Shown: positions 15,383-25,635, counted from the first letter of the stretch. The stretch is DNA of 64,000 nucleotides from Solibacillus sp. FSL R7-0682 (GCF_038005985.1 NZ_JBBOUI010000001.1:825501-889500); one strand, 5' to 3'. Notes: a model not told the origin generated them from the sequence alone. Numbers and translations are program-made.

Positions 15383-17806
15383 TTAATTTACATGGAGCAC
15401 TTTGTTTTGATGCAATATCTCTACTAGATCTACTTCTGGCATTGGTTTGAAATAGTGATATCCTTGTGCAATGCCACATTCAAGGGAGCGTAAAATAGTA
15501 GCTTGTTGCTCAGTTTCAACACCTTCTGCCACCACATTTAAATCCAAACTGTGTGCCATTGTAATAATAGATTGAACAATAGCAAAATCATTTTTTTGCT
15601 CGATATCCATTACAAATGAGCGGTCAATTTTTAATTGATGGATAGGTAATCGTTTTAAATAGTTTAAAGAAGAATAGCCCATACCAAAATCATCGATTGA
15701 AATGTAAAGATTGTGATCCTTTAATTGTTGTAGCTTTTCAATAACGATTTCAGGTTCAGCCATTGCAACACCCTCTGTAATTTCTAGTTCTACATATTGG
15801 GAGGATAGCTCACTTTGTCTGAGAATTGCAAGTACTTGTTCGACAAAGTTCGGTTGTTCAAACTGTTTGATGGAAATATTCACTGCTACCCGGAATTTAT
15901 CTAATCCGGCATTGAGCCATTTTTTTCGGTCGGCGCAAGCTTGATTTAAAATCCAATTACCAAGTTCAATAATATGACCATGCTCCTCTGCAATTCTAAT
16001 AAATTTTTCGGGTGAAATAAATCCTTTTGACGGGTGATACCAGCGGATAAGTGCTTCCGCACCTATTATTTCACCTGTAGTCAAATCAATTTGTGGCTGA
16101 TAATTGAGCACAAATTGGTTTGTCCCTAATGCCTCTTTTAAATCATTTGCAAGAGCAAAGCTTTCCGTAATTTCATTCTCAAAACCAATTGAATAAAAAG
16201 TAACTTGATTTCGACCATTTGCTTTTGATTTAAACATAGCCATATCAGCATTTTTAATTAATACTTCCGCTGTTGTACCATGTTGTGGGTACACGCTTAT
16301 ACCGATGCTCCCTGTGTTAAATAGATGTATATTTTTAATTTTCACAGGCATTCCTAAAGTATCAATAATCGATTGGATACGAGGTGTTAGTTCCTCAGTC
16401 GTTTTAAAATTTGTTAGGGTGATAATGAATTCGTCACCACCAAAACGGAAAATTTGATCATTTTCTACTAACTGTTCCTTTAAGCGGCTAGCTGTAATTT
16501 TTAATAATGTATCACCTGCTGTATGGTTAATTGAATCATTTATACTTTTGAATTGATCTAAATCTAAAAATAGAAGTGCGAACGGTTTGTTCTTGTCGAT
16601 AAGAAGTTGAATTTGTTTCATTAGCATCGTGCGATTTGGCAGCATCGTGATTTGATCATAATAAGCTAAAAGATGAATTTCCTTTTCATGCTTCTTTTCC
16701 AACGAAACATCTCGTGTAGCACCACGATAACCAATCAAATGGTTGTCTTCATTAAAAATAGGGACGCCATTACAGCTTAAATAAATGATATCGCCCATTG
16801 CATTTTTCTTTGCAAAGTGAATATTGCGGAAGGTAATTTTCTTTTCAATGGCCTCCTTATAATAATGAGCAATGATTTCATTATTTGGAGCTTCCATATG
16901 TGCAAAGGTACTTTTCCCGATTAATTCCTTCGCAGAATAGCCCAAAATAGACTTTACTCGATCCGAAAGATACGTATAATTTCCGTCTAAATCTGTTTCC
17001 CATACAAATTCATCAAAGGCTGTTACGACATCTCGGAAACGTTTTTCGCTTTCCATTATCATTTCACGACTTGTTGTAACCTCAGTATAAATTTCAATTA
17101 GCTCTTGAGGGAATTTTCTTAAGCTTTTTTTAGATACTTTCGATTGTCGCAGCAGTCCTCGAAAGTCTTTTAATTGTTTTATGTATTGATTGGTGATCAT
17201 ACTTGAACCGACCAAGGCAATAAGAAGCATTAAAAACAAGATGCCGAACATTGCCAAAATATCCTTTTGGAAATACGTGAATAAATCGTCTAAGAGCACA
17301 TTTGACCATGTATGCCCTATTACTTCACCATCCCGAATAATTGGAAGAATGGTCGCTACAACGTACCCATCTCGTGTTTGAGAATAGTTATAAAACTTTA
17401 GTGGCTTTTTTGTTTCATAAACAATTCGTGCATCAGAAGAAAGTTTAATATCGATTAAGCCATCTTGAGAAAAGTTAGGTCCAAATGCAACAATTGATTG
17501 TAAATTTTTAACATAATAGCCGGTTCCAAAATTCTCAAAGGAAATGATAATATCATCCACAAAAGGCTGTAACTTTGTATTAAGCTGACTTATTTTTTCT
17601 TCTTTTGAAATGCTCGAATCCAGAATATAGTCATCGAAGCTGCCTTGTAAAGATTGGTCCAGTAAGTTGGCTACCGCAGTAGTTTCCTTATAACGATCAT
17701 CTAGGGTTTTTTGCCAAGTATAATAAATATTGAAAATGAACGTAATTATGATAGTTAAAGAGACTAAAAGAATTGTGAGCCAATAGATTTTCTTTTTAAC
17801 AGACAA
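15383..17806 (-). CDS. Membrane PAS-GGDEF-EAL cyclic-di-GMP protein
   Basis: About 807 residues: TM near 5-27, an extracellular sensor region of about 150 residues, TM near 185-205, PAS at about 255-370, GGDEF at about 380-540 and EAL at about 550-800. The cyclase motif FRFGGDEF is intact, but the I-site arginine five residues before it is replaced (VEND). The EAL domain keeps GAEALIRW, the ELEITEG glutamate, DDFGMGYSSL, KIDRSFV and AEGVE, so phosphodiesterase activity is expected. Frame-compatible ATG 17848 lies in the loop of the upstream gene's terminator and lacks a ribosome site; TTG 17806, after AAAAGGAATG, is preferred. Start uncertain. Confidence 0.85.
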   Translation of the reverse strand: MSVKKKIYWLTILLVSLTIIITFIFNIYYTWQKTLDDRYKETTAVANLLDQSLQGSFDDYILDSSISKEEKISQLNTKLQPFVDDIIISFENFGTGYYVKNLQSIVAFGPNFSQDGLIDIKLSSDARIVYETKKPLKFYNYSQTRDGYVVATILPIIRDGEVIGHTWSNVLLDDLFTYFQKDILAMFGILFLMLLIALVGSSMITNQYIKQLKDFRGLLRQSKVSKKSLRKFPQELIEIYTEVTTSREMIMESEKRFRDVVTAFDEFVWETDLDGNYTYLSDRVKSILGYSAKELIGKSTFAHMEAPNNEIIAHYYKEAIEKKITFRNIHFAKKNAMGDIIYLSCNGVPIFNEDNHLIGYRGATRDVSLEKKHEKEIHLLAYYDQITMLPNRTMLMKQIQLLIDKNKPFALLFLDLDQFKSINDSINHTAGDTLLKITASRLKEQLVENDQIFRFGGDEFIITLTNFKTTEELTPRIQSIIDTLGMPVKIKNIHLFNTGSIGISVYPQHGTTAEVLIKNADMAMFKSKANGRNQVTFYSIGFENEITESFALANDLKEALGTNQFVLNYQPQIDLTTGEIIGAEALIRWYHPSKGFISPEKFIRIAEEHGHIIELGNWILNQACADRKKWLNAGLDKFRVAVNISIKQFEQPNFVEQVLAILRQSELSSQYVELEITEGVAMAEPEIVIEKLQQLKDHNLYISIDDFGMGYSSLNYLKRLPIHQLKIDRSFVMDIEQKNDFAIVQSIITMAHSLDLNVVAEGVETEQQATILRSLECGIAQGYHYFKPMPEVDLVEILHQNKVLHVN

Positions 17807-17827
17807 ATTTTCTTCATTCCTTTTAAA

Positions 17828-17864
17828 AACCGATTCAACTGGAAACATTATTGTTGAATCGGTT
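17828..17864 (-). terminator. Terminator of the downstream-facing chemoreceptor gene
   Basis: A 12-bp perfect stem, AACCGATTCAAC (17828-17839) with GTTGAATCGGTT (17853-17864). In the minus direction it ends with a short T-run. It separates the chemoreceptor gene at 17884 from the GGDEF/EAL gene. Confidence 0.7.
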
Positions 17865-17883
17865 TTAAATTTATTTGATTATA

Positions 17884-19569
17884 TTACACACGGAACTTTT
17901 GAATTTCTGCTTGTAATTCTTGTGCGTTATGACTTAAGTTGATTGCTACATCGTTTACTTGTTCCATTGTAGCGGTTTGTTCTTCTAGAGAGGCGGCGAT
18001 AATTTCCATACTAGCTGCTGCACCTGAGGCACCGTTTGCAATTTCACTAACTGAAGCAGTCACTTGTTCTGCACTTGCTGATATTTCTTCAGAAGTAGCG
18101 GAAATTTCCTCAATTTGCGCGGTCATTTTCTCAACTGCTTCGGTAATTGAGCTGAATGAATTCCCAGCTTCAGTTATAATTTTTACACCGTCTGTGACAG
18201 AAACTAGCGAATTAGTGACAGCTTGTTCGACGTTGGCAGTCTCAACTTTAATATCCATTGTTAACGCCACAATTAAATTGGCTGAGCTTTTCGATTGGTC
18301 GGCTAGTTTCCGTACTTCATCGGCAACGACAGCGAAGCCTTTTCCATGTTCACCTGCACGTGCTGCTTCAATTGCTGCATTTAAGGCGAGTAAATTTGTT
18401 TGATCAGTAATGTCTGTAATAACTTTTGTAATACTACCTATTTCATCGGTTTGCTGAGATAATTTTTGTACAAGCGTGTTAACAATGTTAGTCGACTCGT
18501 TAATGATGTGCATTTGTTCGCGGGCGTTACTAATAATTTCACCACCATGTTGGGCTGAGTTACTTGTATCAATTGCACTTGAATGTAAATTTTGCGTTGA
18601 CTCAGCAATACGTTGAACGCCAATTGCGGTTTCTTCCATAGCTTTAGCACTTTCAATGGATGACTGGACAGAGCTATTAGCCGCTTCAGCTGTAGACGAG
18701 ACTCGTAATGATACATCTTCAGAAGTGGCGGTAATTTCTTCGGTGCTTGCGGATAATTGTTCTGCAGAAGCACTCAAATGCTCCACATTTACTTGTAAAT
18801 TCCGAATTAGCCCCGCTAAATTATGTTTCATATGGTTGAAGGCCTTTGCTAGCTGACCAATCTCATCCTTTGTTTTCACTACAACGTCATTGCCGGATAA
18901 ATCACCATCAGCGATTAAATTGGCTGCATCAACGACACGATTTAAAGGGCGAATGATTGTCTTTCTTATAAAAATAATTAAAAATAGTGAGATGACAACG
19001 CTTATGATAAATACGATAAGTGAAGTTATTTTAGAAGATGAAATCGTATTTTTTGTTTCTTTACTTATAATAGCTAATTGATTTTGTTGGTATTCTACAA
19101 TACTATTTGCAGTGTTTAATATACCTACATTTGCATCTTGTAGGGAAGTATTTACGATTTGACTGGCACGATCAATATTACCGGCCTGATATTCCTTTAG
19201 CATCTCAACTGCTACTTCGTTAAAATTATCATTATAAACGATGATGTCCGCAGTGTATTTTTTCATTTCGTTACTATCTGCTACTGTTTCTAAAATAGCA
19301 ATTTGTTCATCTAAAAATGTTTGGTATGTTTTAAAGTTATTTTCATTTGCTGCTGACACGTCTATCATCATTGCACGCGCATACAAACCTTGCATTGCCA
19401 AGCCGAAACGAATTTGGTCTGCAGTTCGAATTTGAGTGAGGCGATTTTCTATAACCTCCTCCGATTTTTCCTCAATTTTGTCTAAGTTAATAAAAGTAAT
19501 AAGAACGATAATACATAATAGAAGTACCATAAAATAAAATGCAAAACTTATTTTTTTTCCTATGCTCAT
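17884..19569 (-). CDS. Methyl-accepting chemotaxis protein (4HB-HAMP type)
   Basis: A 561-residue chemoreceptor: TM1 at about 9-30, a periplasm-facing four-helix-bundle sensor at about 31-185, TM2 at about 186-206, HAMP at about 207-260 and a cytoplasmic coiled coil to the end. The hairpin tip reads [20 protein letters not shown] near 390, then [15 protein letters not shown]. It signals to CheA/CheW. It is a near-equal-length paralogue of the next gene, with very similar signalling halves and more divergent sensor halves, so tandem duplication followed by change of ligand is likely. GAAGGTACAAA precedes the ATG. Its ligand cannot be told. Confidence 0.93.
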   Translation of the reverse strand: MSIGKKISFAFYFMVLLLCIIVLITFINLDKIEEKSEEVIENRLTQIRTADQIRFGLAMQGLYARAMMIDVSAANENNFKTYQTFLDEQIAILETVADSNEMKKYTADIIVYNDNFNEVAVEMLKEYQAGNIDRASQIVNTSLQDANVGILNTANSIVEYQQNQLAIISKETKNTISSSKITSLIVFIISVVISLFLIIFIRKTIIRPLNRVVDAANLIADGDLSGNDVVVKTKDEIGQLAKAFNHMKHNLAGLIRNLQVNVEHLSASAEQLSASTEEITATSEDVSLRVSSTAEAANSSVQSSIESAKAMEETAIGVQRIAESTQNLHSSAIDTSNSAQHGGEIISNAREQMHIINESTNIVNTLVQKLSQQTDEIGSITKVITDITDQTNLLALNAAIEAARAGEHGKGFAVVADEVRKLADQSKSSANLIVALTMDIKVETANVEQAVTNSLVSVTDGVKIITEAGNSFSSITEAVEKMTAQIEEISATSEEISASAEQVTASVSEIANGASGAAASMEIIAASLEEQTATMEQVNDVAINLSHNAQELQAEIQKFRV

Positions 19570-19870
19570 TTTTGTACCTTCTTTCTAATAATATATTATT
19601 TTTTGAAAATATTACTTAAATAGGATTATATAGAAGGTAATGTAAATAAAAGTTATAGGGGAGTAATGTTCATTTAATATTCAAGATTACGATGATTAAA
19701 TATATATTTTTGTTGAACGATTTTTCGATGTAATGACATGAACACATCAAAGAGTGTAATATCAGACTGAGTGCAATTTTATTCATTATTTAAGAGCTTA
19801 TTTTCTTGAAAGTTTCAAGTACGCAATATAGAGCACTTTATGAGCGTTATCTATTTGTATATAACCATAT
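19570..19870. other. Gap between the tandem chemoreceptor genes: no gene seen
   Basis: About 300 AT-rich bases containing the 5' region of the first chemoreceptor gene. I found no open frame with a ribosome site, no RNA gene and no SigD-type (TAAA-N15-GCCGATAT) promoter. A SigA -10-like TATAAC on the minus strand near 19655 lacks a matching -35. Confidence 0.4.
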
Positions 19871-19919
19871 AAAAATCGATTCGAGTAACTGAAATAAAGT
19901 GTTACTCGAATCGATTTTT
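19871..19919 (-). terminator. Strong terminator of the second chemoreceptor gene
   Basis: A 19-bp perfect stem with arms 19871-19889 and 19901-19919 (AAAAATCGATTCGAGTAAC), an 11-nt loop, and T-runs on either exit. Confidence 0.9.
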
Positions 19920-19928
19920 TATTGAATG

Positions 19929-21614
19929 TTAAACTTGGAATTTTTGAATCTCAACTTGCAAATCATTTGCATTTTCTGATAAGCTAACGGCCACATCGTT
20001 TACTTGCTCCATTGTTGCAGTTTGCTCTTCCATTGATGCCGCAATCATTTCAAGGTTCGATGCTGCATCAGAAGCACCGTTTGCTATTTCATTTACAGAT
20101 GCGGTAACTTGTTCTGCACTAGCAGATATTTCCTCAGAAGTGGCAGATATTTCTTCAATTTGATTTGTTATTTTTTCTACAGCATTCGTAATTGTGTGGA
20201 ATGAATCACCAGCTTCATGAATAATTTTAACCCCGTCAGCTACAGATAAAAGTGAGTCTGAAACAGCTTGTTCTACATTGACTGTGTCTGCTTTAATATC
20301 GTTTGTTAATGCAACAATCGAGTTGGCAGAGTTTTTAGATTGCTCAGCAAGTTTACGTACTTCATCAGCAACTACTGCAAAGCCTTTCCCTTGTTCTCCA
20401 GCTCGTGCTGCTTCAATTGCTGCATTTAAAGCTAATAAGTTTGTTTGATCTGTAATGTCCGTAATGACTTTTGTAATATTTCCAATTTCTTCAGTTTGTA
20501 GAGAAAGCTTTTGAACAAGCGTATTTAATGAATTTGTTGAGTCATTAATCGTTTGCATTTGACTTTGTGCTTTAAGAATAACTTCGCCACCATGCTTAGC
20601 AGATTCGCTCGCATCCATTGCACTTGTATGTAATGTTTGTGTAGCCTCTGCAATTCGTTGAACGCCCATTGCAGTTTCTTCCATTGCACGAGCACTTTCA
20701 ACAGATCCCTGCATAGACCCTTGAGCTGCTGAAGCAGTATTAGACACGCGCTGCGTAACATCCTCAGTCGTTGCTGTCACTTCTTCCGTACTTGCGGATA
20801 ACTCTTCTGCCGAAGCACTTAAATGTTCTACATTCATTTGAATGTTTCGAATAAGTCCAGATAAATTTCCTTTCATTTTATTGAAGACAGCTGCTAATTG
20901 TCCAATTTCATCTTTTGTTTTCACCGATATATCATTTACATTTAGATTACCATCAGCTATTAAATTTGCTGCATCCACTACTTGTTCTAATGGCTTCACG
21001 ATTGTTTTACGAACAAATACAACAAGAATTATTGCAATAATAATACTAATGATTAAAGCGATTGCAGAAACGGCTTTTGATGTTGTCATCGCAACTTCTG
21101 TTTCTTTCGTAATTTTGTCTAGCTGTACTTGTTGATATTCCACAATGGTATTAGCTGTATTCAAAATATTTACATTTGCTTCTTGTAATTGTGTGTTAAC
21201 TATTTCAATTGCATGTTCTGTTTCCCCAGCTTGATAGGCATTAAGCATTAAATTTGCAGCGGAATTGAAATTTTCGTTATAAGTTTTCAGTTCATCCACA
21301 TAGCCGCCCATTGTGTCACTTTTAAATAACGTTTCTAAATAAGTAATTTCTTCATCTAAAAAATTTTGATAATGTGTAAAATTCTCTTCGTTTGCTTTTG
21401 ATCCATCAATCATTAATGCACGGGCATACAACCCTTGCATTGATAAACCAAATTTAATTTGGTCCGCAGTTCGAATTTGTTCCATTCGACTATTTAAAGC
21501 TTCATCTGTCTTTTGCTCGATATTGTTTAAGTTAATAAATGTAATGACGACAATAATAAATAATAGAAATACCATTAAATAAAATGCAGAACTAAGTTTT
21601 TTACCTACAGACAT
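19929..21614 (-). CDS. Methyl-accepting chemotaxis protein (4HB-HAMP type), tandem paralogue
   Basis: 561 residues with the same layout as its neighbour: TM1 at about 9-30, four-helix-bundle sensor, TM2 at about 185-207, HAMP, and a signalling coiled coil with [20 protein letters not shown] and [20 protein letters not shown]. The opening [19 protein letters not shown] and the tail closely match the paralogue, while the sensor region (about 35-180) differs more, suggesting different ligands. AAGGGGATAG precedes the ATG. Each copy has its own upstream region and terminator, so they need not be co-transcribed. Confidence 0.93.
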   Translation of the reverse strand: MSVGKKLSSAFYLMVFLLFIIVVITFINLNNIEQKTDEALNSRMEQIRTADQIKFGLSMQGLYARALMIDGSKANEENFTHYQNFLDEEITYLETLFKSDTMGGYVDELKTYNENFNSAANLMLNAYQAGETEHAIEIVNTQLQEANVNILNTANTIVEYQQVQLDKITKETEVAMTTSKAVSAIALIISIIIAIILVVFVRKTIVKPLEQVVDAANLIADGNLNVNDISVKTKDEIGQLAAVFNKMKGNLSGLIRNIQMNVEHLSASAEELSASTEEVTATTEDVTQRVSNTASAAQGSMQGSVESARAMEETAMGVQRIAEATQTLHTSAMDASESAKHGGEVILKAQSQMQTINDSTNSLNTLVQKLSLQTEEIGNITKVITDITDQTNLLALNAAIEAARAGEQGKGFAVVADEVRKLAEQSKNSANSIVALTNDIKADTVNVEQAVSDSLLSVADGVKIIHEAGDSFHTITNAVEKITNQIEEISATSEEISASAEQVTASVNEIANGASDAASNLEMIAASMEEQTATMEQVNDVAVSLSENANDLQVEIQKFQV

Positions 21615-21978
21615 TTTTCTATCCCCTTAAATTTCGATGTTATTATTGAGTATAATTACCCAAGCATTAGTATATAGAAAAAAAAATAATTTAAAGTAAT
21701 AAATACATTTTTAACGCAAAATTCGACATTTTTAAATATTTGTTAAGACTGTTGATTTTTTTAATACTACCGCATTTCAGGCTGTTTTTAGTCAAAAAAT
21801 ATAAAATAATTAACATTATTTACTTATTTAATGTGCTAAATAACCCTGTTCTACTAATAGTTTTATTTGTTGTGGTGGAATCTATTAAATAGTTAGTATT
21901 GTTTATCTAATAGAAATATGAGGAAATAGTAGTAGGATATTTTTAATGAAAATTTGGATGAAAAAAGGAGAATTAGTA
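21615..21978. other. Gap upstream of the GNAT gene: no gene seen
   Basis: Very AT-rich. It holds the 5' regions of the chemoreceptor (minus strand) and the GNAT gene (plus strand). I saw no convincing open frame, inverted repeat or riboswitch here. Confidence 0.4.
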
Positions 21979-22476
21979 TTGATAAAAATAAGAAAAGCTG
22001 AAATAGGGGACGCAAAACATGTTATAGAAGTGATGAAAGATGCAGAACAATCTGGTTTTATGCTATTTTCACCAGGTGAGCGAAAGGTGAATGAAGTGGG
22101 GGTCTCTAAATATATAGAAGACCTTCATAAAAATGATAAATGTGGACTCTTTATTGCTTGTGAAAATCAAGATGTATTAGGTTATATGATTGTTCGACAA
22201 GAAAAACCAGAGCGAATTGCACACCGTGCCTATATTGTCGTAGGCGTGCATAGTACTAGTCGAGGAAAAGGCATAGGAAGAGCTTTATTTGAACACGTCA
22301 TGGGGTGGGCAAAAGAACAGGGCTTACATCGCTTGGAATTAACGGTACTTGTAAAAAATGAAGTTGCAGTTCAACTTTATAAAAAAGTAGGTTTTACAAT
22401 TGAAGGGGTAAAGAAGGACTCTTTATTTGTTAATGGACAATATGAAGATGAGTATTATATGGCAAAATTATTGTAA
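21979..22476 (+). CDS. GNAT family N-acetyltransferase
   Basis: About 165 residues. The acetyl-CoA binding motif A is VVGVHSTSRGKGIGRALFEH near residue 82 (consensus R/QxxGxG/A). Motif B is LELTVLVKNEVAVQLYKKVG near 115, followed by FTIEGVKKDSLFVNGQYEDE, typical of RimJ/YhhY-like members that acetylate amino groups of proteins or small molecules. TTG 21979 is chosen because AAAAAAGGAG lies 8 bases before it; upstream in-frame ATGs lack a ribosome site. It stands alone. Substrate unknown. Confidence 0.85.
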   Translation: MIKIRKAEIGDAKHVIEVMKDAEQSGFMLFSPGERKVNEVGVSKYIEDLHKNDKCGLFIACENQDVLGYMIVRQEKPERIAHRAYIVVGVHSTSRGKGIGRALFEHVMGWAKEQGLHRLELTVLVKNEVAVQLYKKVGFTIEGVKKDSLFVNGQYEDEYYMAKLL

Positions 22477-22556
22477 AGCAGGGGGGGTTGTTAGAAGTAT
22501 AGTTGACAAACCCTTTTGATGTATTAATAGCAAAGAAGAGAAACATTAGATTTTAA

Positions 22557-22961
22557 TTAAAGTAAATCTAAAACGCCATATTGTTTGTAGTCTGAAATAA
22601 TAGAATCAGGTAAAAGCTTTAGTAATTCCTCTTTTGTTGCCCATAAAAACTGATCATGGTCATTAGATAATAGTATATTGTCATTTTGACTTTCGCAAAG
22701 ATAAGTTAACAATACGATTTGACGATCTTTCTTTGTGAAAAAAGTAGTTGAATACAGTTGTTTTTGTACAGTTATAGATAAATTTACTTCCTCATGAAAC
22801 TCTCTCTTTAATGCTGTTTCTAATGATTCACCGAATTCTAATTCTCCGCCAACATTTTCCCACGTACCAGCGCCAGATGTTTCAAAAGCAGAACGTCTTA
22901 CGATTAACATTTTGTCATTCTTTAATAAAATACCTTTTACTGCTACTTTAATTGTAGTCAT
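22557..22961 (-). CDS. NUDIX hydrolase
   Basis: About 134 residues with an intact Nudix box, GELEFGESLETALKREFHEE near residue 38, continuing VNLSI, which fits GX5EX7REUXEE and supplies the metal-binding glutamates. Such enzymes cleave nucleoside diphosphates linked to another group; the exact substrate (oxidised nucleotide, sugar nucleotide) is open. ATG 22961 is preferred because GGGTGGGG lies nine bases upstream and abuts the alternative ATG 22970. Convergent with the GNAT gene. Confidence 0.88.
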   Translation of the reverse strand: MTTIKVAVKGILLKNDKMLIVRRSAFETSGAGTWENVGGELEFGESLETALKREFHEEVNLSITVQKQLYSTTFFTKKDRQIVLLTYLCESQNDNILLSNDHDQFLWATKEELLKLLPDSIISDYKQYGVLDLL

Positions 22962-23104
22962 TAATTTCATCCCCACCCTTTTGGTAAAAATTGTAGCATA
23001 CTAAAAAGGTTGAAATACACAATATTTTAAAAATTTAGTTAGCATAAAGTGATTGTAATAATAAAATAAAGATATATGTAAAAGATGGGGGGAATAGATG
23101 CGTT

Positions 23105-24409
23105 ATGGGAAATGACTTATTAAAAGGTGTAAAGCAAACGCGATTATTATTACGTAAACAACAGCTTACAACCGTGTTTGAGCAATTTGATCGGGACACA
23201 ATGCATTTAACTAGCGAGCAGCGGATAGAAAAGTACAAAAAAATGATTGAAAGCCCATTCCGTTTTTTCAGGGGAAGCGCTTATTTGTATTATTATGATA
23301 CAACAAAAGTTGCTTCCGTATTTCATACGCCGGATAACTGCCCGACTTGGATTATGGGAGATATGCATATGGACAATTTCGGTGCATTTCAAAATGAAAA
23401 CGGAGATATCGTTTACGATGTGAATGATTTTGATGAGGGGTATGTAGGCTCATATTTATATGATGTTGTGCGCATGAGTGTCAGTATCGCATTGTATTTA
23501 GAAGAGCAAGGAATAGATGAGGAAATACAACATCAGGCAATTACATCTTATATAGAGCAATACATAAAGCAGTTAGAGCGCTTTCAGAAGAAAAAGGACG
23601 ACCCAATGACTTTAATTTTTACGAAAGAAAACACTAAGGGTCCTATTAGGCGCATTTTAAAAAAGCTAGAAAAACGGCAACAAACTCATATAGTAGAGGA
23701 AATAACAGTTATTAATGATCAAGGTGAGCGTACTTTTGTATGGAATGATGAAATACAGCCTGTTGAAAAAGAGCTCTTTGATAAAATAGTTGCTTTAGTT
23801 CCAAACTATAAAGTTAATGATGTAGCAGTTAAACATGGGTCTGGTACAGCATCTATTGGCCTGGCGCGTTATTACTTATTAGTGGATGGCCAAGATGCGA
23901 GTGGTTTTGAAAATTTAGTATTAGAAATGAAGGAAGTCCGTACAGCAATTCCAGCGTATTTTTTCCCTTATAACGAAGTATTTTGGCAGCACTATGCGCA
24001 TCAAGGTGCTCGAGTTGTAGGAACGCAAAAGGCGATGCACCATTTGGAAGATCCACATTTAGCTTATGTGACGATGGACGGAAAGGAATATTACATTCGC
24101 GAGCGTTCTCCATACAAGCGTAAAGTAAAGCCTAAGAATTATAAATCAGTGGAAGAGTATATAGAAACAACGGGAATTATGGGGAGAATTACAGCGAAAA
24201 TTCACGCAAGGGCCGATATCGATTATTCGGAAGTATTTACGTATCATAGTGAGGATGAAATTTTACGAGAAATTTTTAAGGGGAAAAAATTGTTTGTAGA
24301 AAAAATAATTTTGCAAGCTTTGCGCTATAAAGAAATTGTCAATTCAGATTATGAGCTGTTTTGTGAATGGATAAAAGAAATAGAATCGAGTAGCACAGTA
24401 ATGAGTTAA
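23105..24409 (+). CDS. DUF2252 family protein (kinase-like fold)
   Basis: A 434-residue DUF2252 protein. Seen: FFRGSAYLYYYD near 54, GDMHMDNFGAF near 84 and YDVNDFDEGYVGSYLYDVVR near 103, which together resemble the catalytic HxDxxxxN and metal-binding DFD of aminoglycoside-phosphotransferase-like kinases; KHGSGTASIGLARYY near 243. The role of DUF2252 in bacteria is unproven. A GGGGGGAA sequence precedes two candidate starts: ATG 23098 opens only a five-codon frame overlapping this gene, and ATG 23105 opens the real one. A hairpin terminator follows at once. Confidence 0.87.
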   Translation: MGNDLLKGVKQTRLLLRKQQLTTVFEQFDRDTMHLTSEQRIEKYKKMIESPFRFFRGSAYLYYYDTTKVASVFHTPDNCPTWIMGDMHMDNFGAFQNENGDIVYDVNDFDEGYVGSYLYDVVRMSVSIALYLEEQGIDEEIQHQAITSYIEQYIKQLERFQKKKDDPMTLIFTKENTKGPIRRILKKLEKRQQTHIVEEITVINDQGERTFVWNDEIQPVEKELFDKIVALVPNYKVNDVAVKHGSGTASIGLARYYLLVDGQDASGFENLVLEMKEVRTAIPAYFFPYNEVFWQHYAHQGARVVGTQKAMHHLEDPHLAYVTMDGKEYYIRERSPYKRKVKPKNYKSVEEYIETTGIMGRITAKIHARADIDYSEVFTYHSEDEILREIFKGKKLFVEKIILQALRYKEIVNSDYELFCEWIKEIESSSTVMS

Positions 24410-24434
24410 TGCCAGGTATTGCGCCTGGCATTTT
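24410..24434. terminator. Terminator shared by the DUF2252 gene and a small convergent gene
   Basis: TGCCAGG (24410-24416) pairs with CCTGGCA (24424-24430) across TATTGCG, followed by TTTT. Confidence 0.75.
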
Positions 24435-24435
24435 G

Positions 24436-24597
24436 TTAGTGCTTTTCGATATTTAATCGCATAACAATTTCGTTAATTGTTTGAATCATTTCTTGGTTGC
24501 TATAATTGCGTGCTGTGAAAATCTCGACTAATAAAGCTTTTGCCTCTTCTTCCGTACATTCATTGAATGCTTTCGTAATTTGTTGTGGATGTAGCAA
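24436..24597 (-). CDS. Small uncharacterised protein (53 residues)
   Basis: A 53-codon gene beginning MLHPQQITKAFNECTEEEA and ending MRLNIEKH. TTG 24597 is the start, with AAGGAG eight bases before it. The sequence is predicted all-helical and amphipathic (ALLVEIFTARNYSNQEMI), with no membrane segment. It lies in the gap between DUF2252 and the aldo/keto reductase, convergent with the former, which supplies its terminator. I do not recognise a family. Codon use, ribosome site and neat placement argue for a real gene. Confidence 0.65.
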   Translation of the reverse strand: MLHPQQITKAFNECTEEEAKALLVEIFTARNYSNQEMIQTINEIVMRLNIEKH

Positions 24598-24706
24598 CGT
24601 TTTCACTCCTTTAAATAATAGATACTTCTATCATATCATCTCTAAAAGGCTAATGTTTATGAAATACTTGTTTCGGTAAGAGAAGAGATAGTAGAGGAGG
24701 AGGAAC

Positions 24707-25543
24707 ATGAACATTTCAACGAAAAAGTTAGCAAATGGTTATGAAATTCCAACAATTGGATTTGGAACGGTTTATTTGAAGGGTGAAGAATGTGCAGAAG
24801 CAGTAAAAAATGCTATTCAAGAAGGTTATCGACTTATTGATACGGCAATTCGTTATGATAATGAGGCTGCAGTCGGGGAAGGTATAAAGCGTTCTGGTAT
24901 TGCGCGGGAAGAGCTTTTCATTACGTCAAAATTACGTGCACAGTACTATGAATATGAGATTGCCCTACAAATGATTGAGGAATCCTTATTAAGACTACAG
25001 TTAGAATATATTGATTTATATTTATTGCATTGGCCAAATCCAAAACAAGATAAATACGTAGAAGCATGGCATGCATTAATAGAAGCGCAAAATCGTGGCT
25101 TAGTGAAATCGATTGGTGTTTGCAACTTTATGCCAGAGCATTTAAATCGTCTTGAAGAAGAAACGGGTGTTTTACCGGTCATCAATCAAATCGAATTGCA
25201 TCCATACTTTACACAACGGGAGCAAAGACAGTTTAATGCGTCAAAAAATATAGTTACAGAGGCATGGAGCCCATTAAGTAGAGCACGCACAGTAATTTTC
25301 GATGAAACAATTAAAAAAATCGCAGAGCAAAAAGGAAAGACAGTAGCACAAATTATTTTACGCTGGCACTATCAAATTGGCGTGGTAGCTATTCCGAAGG
25401 CCGCCTCCTATGAGCATCAACGAGAAAATTTAGCAATATTTGATTTTGAGTTAACGGAAGAGGAAATGGAAACAATTGAGTCGTTAACACAGGAAAGTGG
25501 TCGAATCGATAATCAAGACCCGAGGGTGTTTGAAGAGTATTGA
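24707..25543 (+). CDS. Aldo/keto reductase
   Basis: A 278-residue TIM-barrel NADPH oxidoreductase. Catalytic tetrad: Asp in RLIDTAIRYDNE near 45, Tyr in the same motif near 50, Lys in FITSKLR near 75 and His in YLLHWPNP near 107. Cofactor features VIPKAAS-like (AIPKAASYEHQRENL) near 229. It reduces aldehydes or ketones such as methylglyoxal and related compounds (family knowledge). AGGAGGAGGAAC precedes the ATG. Monocistronic, with a bidirectional terminator after it. Confidence 0.92.
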   Translation: MNISTKKLANGYEIPTIGFGTVYLKGEECAEAVKNAIQEGYRLIDTAIRYDNEAAVGEGIKRSGIAREELFITSKLRAQYYEYEIALQMIEESLLRLQLEYIDLYLLHWPNPKQDKYVEAWHALIEAQNRGLVKSIGVCNFMPEHLNRLEEETGVLPVINQIELHPYFTQREQRQFNASKNIVTEAWSPLSRARTVIFDETIKKIAEQKGKTVAQIILRWHYQIGVVAIPKAASYEHQRENLAIFDFELTEEEMETIESLTQESGRIDNQDPRVFEEY

Positions 25544-25600
25544 TGAGAGAGACCTGTCTTAACGAACTGGCATGTTCATCAATTAATGAGCGACAAAAAA

Positions 25601-25630
25601 CCGCTGCTTTCTTTTTATGAAAAGCAGCGG
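25601..25630. terminator. Bidirectional terminator
   Basis: CCGCTGCTTT (25601-25610) pairs with AAAGCAGCGG (25621-25630), with an A-run before and GATTTTTATT after. It lies between the aldo/keto reductase and a convergent chemoreceptor gene. Confidence 0.85.
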
Positions 25631-25635
25631 GATTT

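Noticed and set aside
17939-18403. Long open frames antisense to the chemoreceptors (also near 20842-21135 and 25636-27582)
   Set aside because: They mirror the Ala/Glu/Ser-rich coiled-coil coding of the real receptors, lack ribosome sites and match nothing.
19570-21945. Search for SigD promoters or c-di-GMP riboswitches before the chemoreceptor genes
   Set aside because: No TAAA-N15-GCCGATAT and no GEMM-type core (GCGACGCAAAGC-like) were found.
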